Assembly: GCA_032622095.1 (NCBI GenBank)
Contig: CP136067.1
Coordinates: forward strand, 129,553,030-129,617,029
Source: Siphonodentalium dalli
Lineage: Eukaryota > Mollusca > Scaphopoda > Gadilida > Siphonodentaliidae
Direction of reading: 5' to 3'
DNA length: 64,000 nt
The notes beneath the pieces are model-generated. The model was not told the origin of the DNA and searched no databases. It saw nothing but the letters and a program-made list of their open reading frames with translations. Position 1 is the stretch's first letter. Every line of letters begins with the position of its first letter. The position numbers and the translations under genes are program-made. This document shows, in pieces, positions 22,915 to 34,900 of this stretch.

Positions 22915-25748
22915 TCTATATCTATATTTGCGAATGTCTGTATGTCTGTCTGTCTGTCTGTGTTCTATAGAAATTCACAGGGGACCATCTAGATGATGCC
23001 AAAAGGGTCTACTAGGAGTAGCTTTTTACGAGAAAGATAATGGTCGGGGTTAGAACTGCTAAATACTATTGGCTATCTCCAATGCGAGAAAAGTTTTATG
23101 GTTTGATATCTATAGCCAATATATCTCTCCTGAAGAGGGTGAGTATATTTCTAAAATTAGCCTTCAGAAAATTGAGATAATAACTTACTATACTGATGAT
23201 CTGGCATTGACAGCATTTACATCTATATGTAATTATTCAAGTTATTATTATATATATCACTATTTGTGTGAGTTGATCGACAGATAGATTCGTGATTTTA
23301 ATAATGAATATATCTATATCTATATTTGCGAATGTCTGTCTGTCTGTCTGTCTGTGTTCTATAGAAATTTACAGGGGACCATCTAGATGATGCCAAAAGG
23401 GTCTACTAGGAGTAGCTTTTTACGAGAAAGATAATGGTCGGGGTTAGAATTTTCTAAAGTGACGCCGTTTTTGTCAGGGGCAGAAAAGGGGGAGGGGCAG
23501 AAAAAAAAATATCGCCGATTGCCACAAAACTTATACATAATAATCCCCATGATATGAGGAATCTAATGGTGTGGTTTAAATATGGCAAAAGTCGCGCCGT
23601 TCGCGTCAGTGGTGCCCGGAAAGGGGAGGGGCAGATTGTTTTTCTGTCGCCGATTTCCACCAAACTTATATATAATCATCCCCATGATATGAAAAAACCA
23701 ACGGTGTGATTTAAAAGTGGCGTCGTTCGAGTCAGGGATGCACGGAAGAGGAGAGGGGCACCAAAATTGAAAAACTTATTTTAGCGCCGATCTCCACCAA
23801 ATTGATATATATTCTTCTTCATGATATAAGGAATCTAATTGTGCGAGTTAACAACGCCAAATTGTTGTCTTTTGGTTGAGAGATTGGGAGGGGGTGGGCA
23901 CTAAATTTGATAATAATTGGTTTAGTCGCCGATTGCCACCACACTTATACAAAATCATCCCCATGGTATGAGAAGTCTAATGGTGTTGCCTATATCTGTC
24001 AAATGTGGCCTCATTCGAGTCAGGGTTGCATTGAAAGGGACATGGGCACCAAATTGATACACGTTCTTATCCAAGATACGAGAAATCTAATCGTGTGATT
24101 TAAAGACGCCATATAGTGGTGCTGTTTGTTTGAGAGATGGGGGTGTGGATTGGCACCAAATTTGATAAAAAAAAAATTGTTTTGTCGCCGATTATCACCA
24201 AACTTATAAACAATCATCTCCATGGTATCAGGAGTATAATCGTGTGGTTTAAGGATGTCATAAGATGGGCCAATCGAGTCAGTGATGTATAGAGATGAGA
24301 GGGACACAACAAATTATATCTATATGTTTAGTGCCGATTTCCACAAGATTAATTCATATTCTTCTCTGTGATACGAGGAATCTTATCGTGTCATTTAGAT
24401 ACACCAAATTTGTGCCCTATGGGTGAGAGATATGGGGACCTTAAATTTGATACGAATTTGTATACTCGCCAATTTTCACCAATTTCATATATATGCATCT
24501 CTAATCTCTAATGAGTCTTAGTGTGTGCAGCTTGAGACTGAAATAGGGACGGGAGGGTCACCAAGACTGATACCAAATATTTTTAGTACTAATTACAAGA
24601 AATCAAATCGTGCTGTCTGTCTGTCTGTCTGTGTGCGTTCTATATATAACTTCACGCGGTACAATCGAGATGGCACCAAGGCGTTCTAAGAGGGATAACT
24701 GTTTACAAGGAAGATAACGGTGCGGGTAAATTTTTTCTAAAATGACGCTTTTGGTGTAAGGGGAAGAAAAGGGGGAGGTCACTTGAACAATTATATCTTC
24801 TTAACTGTCATATTTATATGGGAATAGCAATCAGGGCATTCACAAACTAAGCTAGCAAAAAGAGATACATAGAAGAAGCATTAAACGTATATTTATCATT
24901 ATATTGAAGAGATACATATATTCGTGCAAACTGAGAGACCCCGAACCGTCAGAGGATTGCATATATATTATAACAAAATTGAGTCTGTTCCATTCAATAC
25001 AGTTTCCACAAAAAAAAGTTACAATTTGTCAAGAGATATGGAAGGCCTGTTCAAAAATAGTGGTCACAGTGTGCAGTCAATTATAGTTTCTTCTGATACA
25101 CAAGAAAATGCAGTTAGTAGCATAAGACTTTTCAGGATCCTCCCAATACTGCACATCTGACAAGGGTTTTATAACAGACTCCTCGACTGACATAAACAAC
25201 TCAAAATCTCGCTCTGTGCCTGGCACATGTAGCTAATATTTATGCGCATCAACATTTCGTTTAAACTGAGAATATTTAGCCAATATATAGCACCATGAAC
25301 AGAGGAGCACCTGGAAATTCCTTTGAAACATCTGTATCTTCATGGAGATAGCCAGGTGTCCTCGAGAACCCTTAGTCCAACCCACTAAATTGATTGATAC
25401 ATCTCAATATTTAAAACCCAATTATCATCTTTTATCGAACTAATGTGTTTATGATGTTCATGTATCATATTATAACGTCTAATGTATACGCAATTGTAAA
25501 TAAATACATACTTCATTATTGTTGGAACGGATTATTCGCGACAAAGAGAATGACAATTGACAAGGTGAGCCACTACTTATATCCCATGACTGTAATACTC
25601 ATGTTTTATGATGCTATTTGATTATACAATTTATGAGAAAACGTATAACACTTTTAAGCAAGAGCATTCTCTATCCCCAACAAATATCCACAGCATACAC
25701 ATGGTTTCTCATCGCATTAACCTGGGCAACGCCGGGTAACCCTGCTAG
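22915..25748 (+). mobile_element. Non-autonomous Helitron, copy with paralogous empty site
   Basis: Begins TCTATATCTATATTTGCG after an A (22914) and ends with hairpin CCTGGGCAACGCCGGG (25721-25736), then TAACCCTGCTAG before a T (25749): a canonical Helitron 5' TC / 3' hairpin-CTAG pair at an A^T site. The flanks CTTTCAACA and TTCGAAGC are contiguous at 19714-19730 in the paralogous block, the empty site. The interior has a second 5' end at 23313 (nested or duplicated), another 5'-like block near 24614, and 6-8 degenerate ~120-160-bp repeats with CGCCGATTNCCACCAAACTT. No Rep or helicase coding. Confidence 0.88.
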
Positions 25749-26980
25749 TTCGAAGCAATATACAGAAGTTGTCCAGGTACGTCAGTGCATTAGATGAGTA
25801 TGTGAATTGATGAACCATATATTGAGAAGTGGCTGTTTGTGAAGATCACCAGGTGTACATGTGGTTATCCCCATTAGCTCACCAAAGCTGAAAATACGCA
25901 GATAGATAGGTCCTTATGCAAGCTAGTATACGCACCGACCGAATACCTGTCTAGTTTATCGCACAATATGACGCCCATACCCCATATGTAGCATCTGAAT
26001 TATATCATACGCTATACCACGAATGAAGCTCGCCAAGAATAAGGATAAGAATTCAAAGCGTTCGAAACAAACACGAGAGCTGGACACCGGCATATTGTTT
26101 GAAACATTCCGATTAGTGGGACCCTTCTACAAAGAAGTGTAGAAAACTGTGTTGTTGTGAGCGAGATAGATTAATCTGACGAAGAGACGGAAACTGGTCC
26201 AGATAATGCTGAATGTGGCAAATCAGAATAAGCTCAGGTACTGTTGTTTTGATTCTTGGAAGTCATAATTTGACTATTCGGCGCACCTATATACGGTTAC
26301 GACCAGTATGGGCCCTTTATATTCAAGAATGGATTTTGAAATGTCACATCGCGATTGTGGGTTTTCATCCTTCCAAATGGCTACGACTTATATTGGAACT
26401 AATAGATGGCTTATATTATGTACCGTTTCGTCTATACAGATCGATATTATGACAAAAAGTTGAAATTAGTATGTGATAATATCGACTTCTTTTCAATTTA
26501 TGGCCACCAGTTTGACCGCCATCTTGACTGTGAGTATCAATTGCCAAACCCTAATGAATACTTAATATCAATATTACATATCAACATATAATGGTGGGTA
26601 GAAATCGCGAAACAATAACGCCCATCGTAAGACAGTAAAGAAATGTAGACGTGTTTTCAAATTTCGGTCGCCATTTTGGCCGCCATTTTCGATTTGGAAG
26701 ACCATTTATTGCATGAGATGTAAGGTAATTACTTCACTTCACTATTCCAATTCAACTGTAAGCATGGGTGGAGTTGTCTCGACAATAATGCCAAATAATG
26801 TGAATATGAGGGAATTTCGGTGATTTTTCAAAATCTGTCCGCCATTGTGGGCGCCATTTTGAATTTGGGGGACTTTTATTTGGATATGGTACAAGGAAAG
26901 TTCTTCACCTAAATGTTCCCAACTTATAATAGTAAGCAGGTTTTGAGTTGTCATGACAATAATGCTCACTGATGTTAAAA
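23056..26980 (+). repeat. Left arm of large inverted segmental duplication
   Basis: Matched in reverse by 31907-36429. It contains most of the Helitron plus its right flank (GAAGCAATATACAGAAGTTG onward). Relative to the right arm, about 600 bp is missing near 24780, where GGGGGAGGTC joins ACTTGAAC. Arms are separated by 4.9 kb. Confidence 0.85.
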
Positions 26981-27580
26981 TCAGTGATTTTCGGCATTTT
27001 TCTATTTCTGGTGGCCATTTTGGCCGCCATCTTGGATTTGTGTGAATATTCCTCAAATCAGGTATAAGAGGAATCCTAGCTCGAGTATCTCCTGCATATA
27101 TATATGTATGGGTGTTGTTATGATAGCAGTAACATTCATTGATTCGAAACATTACATCGCTTTATTAACGTCGATTCGGCTTATTATGACCTATTATACC
27201 GGTATTTGGGAAAACGTTATATCGGACAAATATATCACACAATGAATGTATATTATGGTCCCCATGTGTTCGCCAATGACTCTTCTATACGATAAATGTA
27301 TAACATCACGCCAAGATGCCAATATTTTCCCACAGAGACAAACGAAAGGTGGTGAAATGTCAGAAAAATAGCATATTTTTACATTTCGGCGGCCATCTTG
27401 GCCGCCATATTGGATTATGGTGTCGGATTTTTGGCTAATTTGTAAGGGTTGTATATTACCATAACGAATCGAGCGGAAAGCAAGACCGCATGTGATATCA
27501 TCTTTACTATAACGGCGATCAAAGATACCTGGTGCATATAAAACAAATGGCCGCCACGATGGACGCCATCTTGTCTGGAG
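26490..27580. repeat. Diverged ~165-175-bp satellite with GCCATNTTGG motifs
   Basis: The double motif GGYCGCCATTTTGGCCGCCAT recurs near 26498, 26665, 26832, 27005, 27380 and 27545, each followed by TTGGATTTGG-like sequence and a TCATGACAATAATG-type block. Inverted copies are in the right arm (32028, 32195, 32362) and one monomer lies at 38880. Translations of it are not genes. Confidence 0.7.
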
Positions 27581-28451
27581 TCTCTGCGGCCACTTTTTTT
27601 TCTTGTTAACAAGTGAAAAAAATTAGAGGAGACATTAAGAAAGAAAATTAGTGGAGTAAAGTTGAGTCCTGGGGGGGGGGGGTGCAGAGGTTGACCAATA
27701 TCTCCTGGACTAAACATTTCAATTAATTGAATGATAGTTGGGTTTTTAATAAGCTTATCGTGTGCCGTCGTGATTAATCATTCTCCCGGACATCATATAT
27801 GTATAATACCGAATTAGTGGGACACTGATTTTGAATATTTGTGTGAAACTTGATTTTGGATTATCCCTCTTTTATCAAATTCACAAAACGGTAATGGGCA
27901 TATACCACTATAATAGTGGAATTCAGGATGTGCCTGACCTGATAACCGGCATTTATCTCTCCTTGAAAAATGATACATTTTGAAATTTTGCACACAAAAA
28001 AACTGTCTAAACAATAATTATATTTTTTATTGGAATATTTCGCAGGCCGAATTTGATCCGATCAATAATACTAATAATACAACTGGCATGTGTCGCAAAT
28101 GTGATGATACACGATCCAATGTCAATGTCGAATTGATGGTATCCGAAAGCTAGGTCCAATTCACTGAACGTCGTAGATCATTTGGGGTTATGTAGCACTT
28201 CACCAACATTAGGTATCGGATGTCGTTCTCTGATCATCATTTGATTAGCTCATCTCATGTCTAACATAGTCTAACATCTGATTCGCTTTTTGGAAAGATC
28301 ACAACTGGGTTCACCTATTCTGTTGGATCTTCAACGTTTTCAATAATGTCCATTTCCTTCAACCGTTTTCAGTTTTTTCTCCAGCCGCTCTTGTAACTAA
28401 ATCGGTGTTCGTCTTAATGGCTGGGCAATTGGCTGTACTGAGTCATCGACA
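27581..28451. other. Gene-free part of the giant intron
   Basis: Contains a G run at 27671 and otherwise AT-rich sequence. No element ends or domains recognised. Confidence 0.4.
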
Positions 28452-28990
28452 TGAATAAGATAAGATAAGATTTAATGCAAAATACACCCAATGGGCAGTT
28501 GCACATATAATAAAAACAACATATATCAACATAAATAATAATTTAACAGGGGTATACGATATGCATATATACGTTCTCGTGAATTGACGGTCATAAAATC
28601 TCAGGTATACTTGCTTTTGTTAGATATATGTAATTTGTCATTTCTAAGAAATGAGGGCACGTTGCAATTATGTCCTTTACATAAGTTTTACGAATACTTT
28701 CTTGGGCTTGACATTCTAAGAAATGATATTCTGACTCAATTTGTTTTGAAATACACGCAGAACATAATCTTTCTCTCACGTGTTTTGTGGCATCAAATGT
28801 TCAGATTTAATTTTATCCACCATGTTTATCCCTTGGAATCTCCGGCGGAATATGAACTTGAGTCCCTTTAAGTTTCTTCAACACCATATAATATTTCTGG
28901 GTATTTCATGCACAAATTGGCATAGTTTCTTCTGTCACCATTACTCGTTGGTTGTAAAAATATAAAAGTGGCGAACACAATAGTAGCATT
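28452..28990 (-). mobile_element. LINE (non-LTR retrotransposon) 3' fragment
   Basis: On the minus strand 28779-28591 encodes RERLCSACISKQIESEYHFL followed by ECQ, R and a short tail, then a stop. This C-x2-C...E-x-E-HFL-x-C pattern is typical of the zinc-knuckle-like C terminus of molluscan/invertebrate LINE ORF2 proteins. About 130 bp downstream is a 3' tail of repeated ATCTT (complement of AAGATAAGATAAG at 28457), typical of LINE 3' ends. Upstream sequence is frameshifted. 5'-truncated and dead. Confidence 0.5.
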
Positions 28991-29034
28991 TTACGCTAAA
29001 TTTACCAGATCGTTTCCATTTATACGCGTGAATA

Positions 29035-29672
29035 GCTAGTTGCGCCGCTATACATGTTGTCCGACGTAAATGGCTAGTTGTGCCGCCATACATGATGTCC
29101 GACGTAAATGGCTAGTTGTGCCGCCATTCATGATGTTCGACGTAAATGGCTAGTTGTGCCACCATACCTGATGTCCGATGTAAATGGCTAGTTGTGCCGC
29201 CATACATGATGTCCGACGTAAATGGCTAGTTGTGCCGCCATACATGATGTCCGACGTAAATGGCTAGTTGTGCCGCCATACATGATGTCCGACGTAAATG
29301 GCTAGTTGTGCCGCCATACATGATGTCCGACGTACATGGCTAGTTGTGCCGCCATACATGATGTCCGACGTAAATGGCTAGTTGTGCCGCCATTCATGAT
29401 GTTCGACGTAAATGGCTAGTTGTGCCGCCATACATGATGTCCGACGTAAATGGCTAGTTGTGCCGCTATACATGATGTCCGACGTAAATGGCTAGTTGTG
29501 CGGCCATACATGATGTCCGACATAAATGCCTAGTTGTGCCGCCATACATGGTGTCCGATGTAAATGGCTAGTTGTGCCGCCATACATGATGTCAGACGTA
29601 AATGGCTAGTTGTGCCACCATACATGATGTCCGACGTAAATGGCTAGTTGTGCAGCCATACATGATGTCCGA
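29035..29672. repeat. 38-bp minisatellite, ~17 copies
   Basis: Unit of 38 bp containing GTCCGACGTAAATGGCTAG and TTGTGCCGCCATACATGAT. Copies differ by scattered substitutions (GTTCGAC, GCGGCC, CATAAATGCC). Since 38 is not a multiple of three, frames through it are not conserved as protein. There are no spacers, so it is not CRISPR-like. Confidence 0.95.
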
Positions 29673-29864
29673 TAATAGTAAGTCATATCTCGAGGATTGG
29701 ACAATTCTGTGTCTCAAACGTGTTCAAAATGACTGCGAAAAAGGCGGTCGGAAGTCAACAATTGAAATGTTTTTTGTTTTGTTTTTGTTGTTGTTGATTT
29801 TTTTGGTTAAATCTTCACATATCGAATAAATGTATAGTCAATAAGTAGTTATATATGACACAAT

Positions 29865-30235
29865 ACGAGTTTCCAAAGCCACCAACTAGTTTCATAATAC
29901 ATCAAATGAGTGTCCCAAAACACATAACGAGTGCACCAAACAATATATAGAGTTACAAGCCACACACCTAGTATCCAAAACAAACATGTAAGTATCCAAA
30001 TCCATAAACCATCGATATGGTGTACCAATCCACCAGACGGGTTTCACAAACTACACAGGTAGATTGAGGTAGGTAGTACCCCAAACCAAACGCGACTGTT
30101 CTCACAACCCACACAATGAGTGTCCCAAACCATCAAAGAGTGTCTCAATCCATTCAAGGAATGTTCCAAACCACACTGGTAGTGCCCCAGACTATGCAAC
30201 TGGTGTTCAAAACTTGAATTGTTTATGCATAAAGC
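29865..30235. repeat. Ancient degenerate ~20-22-bp minisatellite
   Basis: About 15 diverged units of the form GTCCCAAACCACACAANGAGT. In the minus frame this gives a heptad-like pattern (HSL-x-VWD), but units vary in length (18-35) and the frame is not constrained, so I do not call a gene. Confidence 0.65.
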
Positions 30236-30273
30236 CACCATTTAAGGTGGAACATACACGAACATATATACAC

Positions 30274-31441
30274 TTAGTCCAAGTCTTCTTGTACTAAAAC
30301 CAGCTAAGATATTGGGATGGCGATGCTGGCGTTTAGTCCAAGCCCGCCCTATATGCTCGCTTATGACACGGCTTAAGCGTTAGTGACCCGCTCAAATAAA
30401 ACCACAATTATATGAAATAAAATATCACAATTGCGACAATAAACGGATATTTTCCGCAGAAGACATGCTATTTTATCTGAAACCCACATCAGTTGTGAAT
30501 TTAAAACGGTAATTTAATGCGAAAAGAGACATTTACCTCAATGTTTACAATTTTTTAAAAGTATGCGAACTCGGTTGACCTCGCGAACTGTGTTCGGCAT
30601 TTTCCGTTGAAAATATTCCGTAGATTTTGGACAACAACGCAAATTACGATGAATTCTCCATTGTAATCGTAATTATGTGTGTCAATAAATAAAATAATAA
30701 ATAGATTAATTAAACATTGGAGATATAAATGTAATACACTAAATAAATGAACCTTAAGTTTGAAAAGTCCCACTAAAACGGAAGAACTATATTTCGAAAC
30801 TGTGTGATTCGGTTCTCCGATTATTTTATCAACACAGATGTCAAAATGCACACCACACGCATGGCAAGTCAGACACAAGAGATCTAATTTGCTCCAATTT
30901 TGACAAGTTGCTTGCGATAATTGTCAACAAAACTACCGTTCTGATCCTCCATTATGTCATTAAGTTTTTAGTGCGGGAATTGTTCTGAAAGCACATAGAA
31001 AACTGGACTTTCGGGCTATCGGTTTTCGCCATTTTTGTTCGGAAAACCCGCGCTATATATAGAAACGGAAAGTAGAATTCCCAGAACAAACAGCGGATTA
31101 TGCCGAACTTATTCGGACCACTTCGGCTTTCGGTTAAAACGTAAACAAACAGAGAAACAAATCGATGTTTGTGGCAATCAACCGGAATATTCTATGTGTA
31201 ATTTAACATTAAAGTTAGATTATTATACACCATTATGACCATTAGATGTAAGCCTTTCCGATGTATATAGCATCATGTATTGATTTGCTAGGTAAATCGA
31301 GTAAAATACACCACAAATTCCCGCCACAGATCGTGGGCGTAACTCATGTGGTAGGATTGGTATGCAAGCGGGCTTGGACTAAACGCCAGCATCGCCATCC
31401 CAATATCTTAGCTGGTTTTAGTACAAGAAGACTTGGACTAA
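30274..31441. mobile_element. TIR DNA transposon with 7-8 bp TSD
   Basis: Terminal inverted repeats of about 75 bp: TTAGTCCAAGTCTTCTTGTA at 30274 and its complement ending at 31441, including CCAGCATCGCCATCCCAATA. Flanking target duplication TATACAC (30267-30273 / 31442-31448), extendable to ATATACAC. The interior holds a minus-strand fragment with CLTCHACGVHFDI and later NHTVSKY, resembling a hAT/CGGBP1-type C2H2 finger with its last His replaced. A decayed hAT- or P-like element is the likeliest class. Confidence 0.75.
30555..30878 (-). pseudogene. Possible zinc-finger remnant inside the TIR transposon
   Basis: 107-residue frame starting MCLTCHACGVHFDICVDKII. The opening resembles the C-x2-C half of the C2H2/BED-like finger of hAT-derived proteins; the H-x3-5-H half is only partly there (NHTVSKY). 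The remainder is hydrophobic low-complexity sequence, probably not coding. Low confidence. Confidence 0.25.
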
Positions 31442-31511
31442 TATACACTATGTACATAAGATATTTCAATAAGCATTGTGGTATCATATTACATATGGAT
31501 TATATAAGTAA

Positions 31512-31906
31512 CTAGCAGGGTTACCCGGCGTTGCCCAGGTTAATGCGATGAGAAACCATGTGTATGCTGTGGATATTTGTTGGGGATAGAGAATGCTCTT
31601 GCTTAAAAGTGTTATACGTTTTCTCATAAATTGTATATTCAAATAGCATCATAAAACATGATTATTACAGTCATGGGATATAAGTAGTGGCTCACCTTGT
31701 CAATTGTCATTCTCTTTGTCGCGAATAATCCGTTCCAACAATAATGAAGTATGTATTTATTTACAATTGCGTATACATTAGACGTTATAATATGATACAT
31801 GAACATCATAAACACATTAGTTCGATAAAAGATGATAATTGGGTTTTAAATATTGAGATGTATCAATCAATTTAGTGGGTTGGACTAAGGGTTCTCGAGG
31901 ACACCT
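31512..31906 (-). mobile_element. Helitron 3'-end fragment
   Basis: Minus-strand orientation: ends hairpin-CCCTGCTAG at 31512, preceded on the + strand by A (31511). It is nearly identical to the last ~390 bp of the Helitron at 25360-25748. At 31906 it is fused to sequence equal to 26980 of the left arm. Confidence 0.8.
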
Positions 31907-34900
31907 TTTAACATCAGTGAGCATTATTGTCATGACAACTCAACACCTGCTTACTATTATAAGTTGGGAACATTTAGGTGAAGAACTTTCCTTGTACCAT
32001 ATCCAAATAAAAGTCCCCCAAATTCAAAATGGCGCCCACAATGGCGGACAGATTTTGAAAAATCACCGAAATTCCCTCATATTCACATTATTTGGCATTA
32101 TTGTCGAAACAACTCCACCCATGCTTACAGTTGAATTGGAATAGTGAAGTGAAGTAATTACCTTACATCTCATGCAATAAATGGTCTTCCAAATTGAAAA
32201 TGGCGGCCAAAATGGCGACCGAAATTTGAAAACACGTCTACATTTCTTTACTGTCTTACGATGGGCGTTATTGTTTCGCGATTTCTACCCACCATTATAT
32301 GTTGATATGTAATATTGATAATAAGTATTCATTAGGGTTTGGCAATTGATACTCACAGTCAAGATGGCGGTCAAACTGGTGGCCATAAATTGAAAAGAAG
32401 TCGATATTATCACATACTAATTTCAACTTTTTGTCATAATATCGATCTGTATAGACGAAACGGTACATAATATAAGCCATCTATTAGTTCCAATATAAGT
32501 CGTAGCCATTTGGAAGGATGAAAACCCACAATCGCGATGTGACATTTCAAAATCCATTCTTGAATATAAAGGGCCCATACTGGTCGTAACCGTATATAGG
32601 TGCGCCGAATAGTCAAATTATGACTTCCAAGAATCAAAACAACAGTACCTGAGCTTATTCTGATTTGCCACATTCAGCATTATCTGGACCAGTTTCCGTC
32701 TCTTCGTCAGATTAATCTATCTCGCTCACAACAACACAGTTTTCTACACTTCTTTGTAGAAGGGTCCCACTAATCGGAATGTTTCAAACAATATGCCGGT
32801 GTCCAGCTCACGTGTTTGTTTCGAACGCTTTGAATTCTTATCCTTATTCTTGGCGAGCTTCATTCGTGGTATAGCTTATGATATAATTCAGATGCTACAT
32901 ATGGGGTATGGGCGTCATATTGTGCGATAAACTAGACAGGTATTCGGTCGGTGCGTATACTAGCTTGCATAAGGACCTATCTATCTGCGTATTTTCAGCT
33001 TTGGTGAGCTAATGGGGATAACCACATGTACACCTGGTGATCTTCACAAACAGCCACTTCTCAATATATGGTTCATCAATTCACATACTCATCTAATGCA
33101 CTGACGTACCCGGACAACTTCTGTATATTGCTTCGAACTAGCAGGGTTACCCGGCGTTGCCCAGGTTAATGCGATGAGAAACCATGTGTATGCTGTGGAT
33201 ATTTGTTGGGGATAGAGAATGCTCTTGCTTAAAAGTGTTATACGTTTTCTCATAAATTGTATAATCAAATAGCATCATAAAACATGAGTATTACAGTCAT
33301 GGGATATAAGTAGTGGCTCACCTTGTCAATTGTCATTCTCTTTGTCGCGAATAATCCGTTCCAACAATAATGAAGTATGTATTTATTTACAATTGCGTAT
33401 ACATTAGACGTTATAATATGATACATGAACATCATAAACACATTAGTTCGATAAAAGATGATAATTGGGTTTTAAATATTGAGATGTATCAATCAATTTA
33501 GTGGGTTGGACTAAGGGTTCTCGAGGACACCTGGCTATCTCCATGAAGATACAGATGTTTCAAAGAAATTTCCAGGTGCTCCTCTGTTCATGGTGCTATA
33601 TATTGGCTAAATATTCTCAGTTTAAACGAAATGTTGATGCGCATAAATATTAGCTACATGTGCCAGACACAGAGCGAGATTTTGAGTTGTTTATGTCAGT
33701 CGAGGAGTCTGTTATAAAACCCTTGTCAGATGTGCAGTATTGGGAGGATCCTGAAAAGTCTTATGCTACTAACTGCATTTTCTTGTGTATCAGAAGAAAC
33801 TATATTTGACTGCACACTGTGACCACTATTTTTGAACAGGCCTTCCATATCTCTTGACAAATTGTAACTTTTTTTGTGGAAACTGTATTGAATGGAACAG
33901 ACTCAATTTTGTTATAATATATATGCAATCCTCTGACGGTTCGGGGTCTCTCAGTTTGCACGAATATATGTATCTCTTCAATATAATGATAAATATACGT
34001 TTAATGCTTCTTCTATGTATCTCTTTTTGCTAGCTTAGTTTGTGAATGCCCTGATTGCTATTCCCATATAAATATGACAGTTAAGAAGATATAATTGTTC
34101 AAGTGACTTAAGTGGGTCACCATATGTCGGGATTGTGAAATGTGAACGTCCAAAACTACTTAAAATGATATGGAGATGGCCTGGGTGACTGTATATAACT
34201 TATATGTGGATAAAGGCGAATAGCAATCTTATCAATGATAGTGCATATCCGCTCGCCATCCGCGACGCAAACGACACCAAATGTGATTTAATTCATGGTA
34301 TATCATTAGAGAAAAACGTGTATGAATTCGGTGGAAATTGGTGCCAAATAAATTTGTACCAGCGTTTGCCTCTTTTGACATATTTAAACCACTCCCATTA
34401 GACTCATGGATGCATGATATACTGGCGATGATTTTATATATGTTTGGTGGTAATCAGCAACTAAACAAATTCTGAGGATAGTTATGACCCATATCTCTCA
34501 CCCAACCGACAGCTATTTGACGTCTTTAAATCACACGATGATATTCCTCGTATCATAGAGAAGAATAATATATCAATTTCGTGGAAATCTGGGCTAAAAT
34601 TAGTTTATTAAATCAATTGTTGATGCAATGTTGAGTCGAACAACGCCATATTGCGAAGGTGATTATGTACTCGTTTGGTGGAAATCGGCGACAAAATTAT
34701 TTCGCGATATAGTTTTAATTTTGCCGACCTCCCCCTTTTCTTCCCCTTACACCAAAAGCGTCATTTTAGAAAACAATTACCCGCACCGTTATCTTCCTTG
34801 TAAACAGTTATCCCTCTTAGAACGCCTTGGTGCCATCTCGATTGTACCGCGTGAAGTTATATATAGAACGCACACAGACAGACAGACAGCACGATTTGAT

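Noticed and set aside
23069-23287. Frame MAISNARKVLWFDIYSQ, also present inverted at 36.2-36.4 kb
   Set aside because: Differences between the two copies change amino acids as readily as not, and the frame runs into the Helitron 5' end: shared DNA, not a shared gene.
26213-27152. Frames shared between 26.2-27.1 kb and 31.9-32.7 kb
   Set aside because: They are the two arms of the segmental duplication, and parts are satellite translation.
29035-29672. CRISPR-like direct repeats
   Set aside because: Units are contiguous with no spacers and the genome is eukaryotic: a plain minisatellite.
32840-33140. Possible Helitron Rep/helicase coding near the Helitron copies
   Set aside because: No frame shows HUH Rep or helicase motifs; the elements are non-autonomous.
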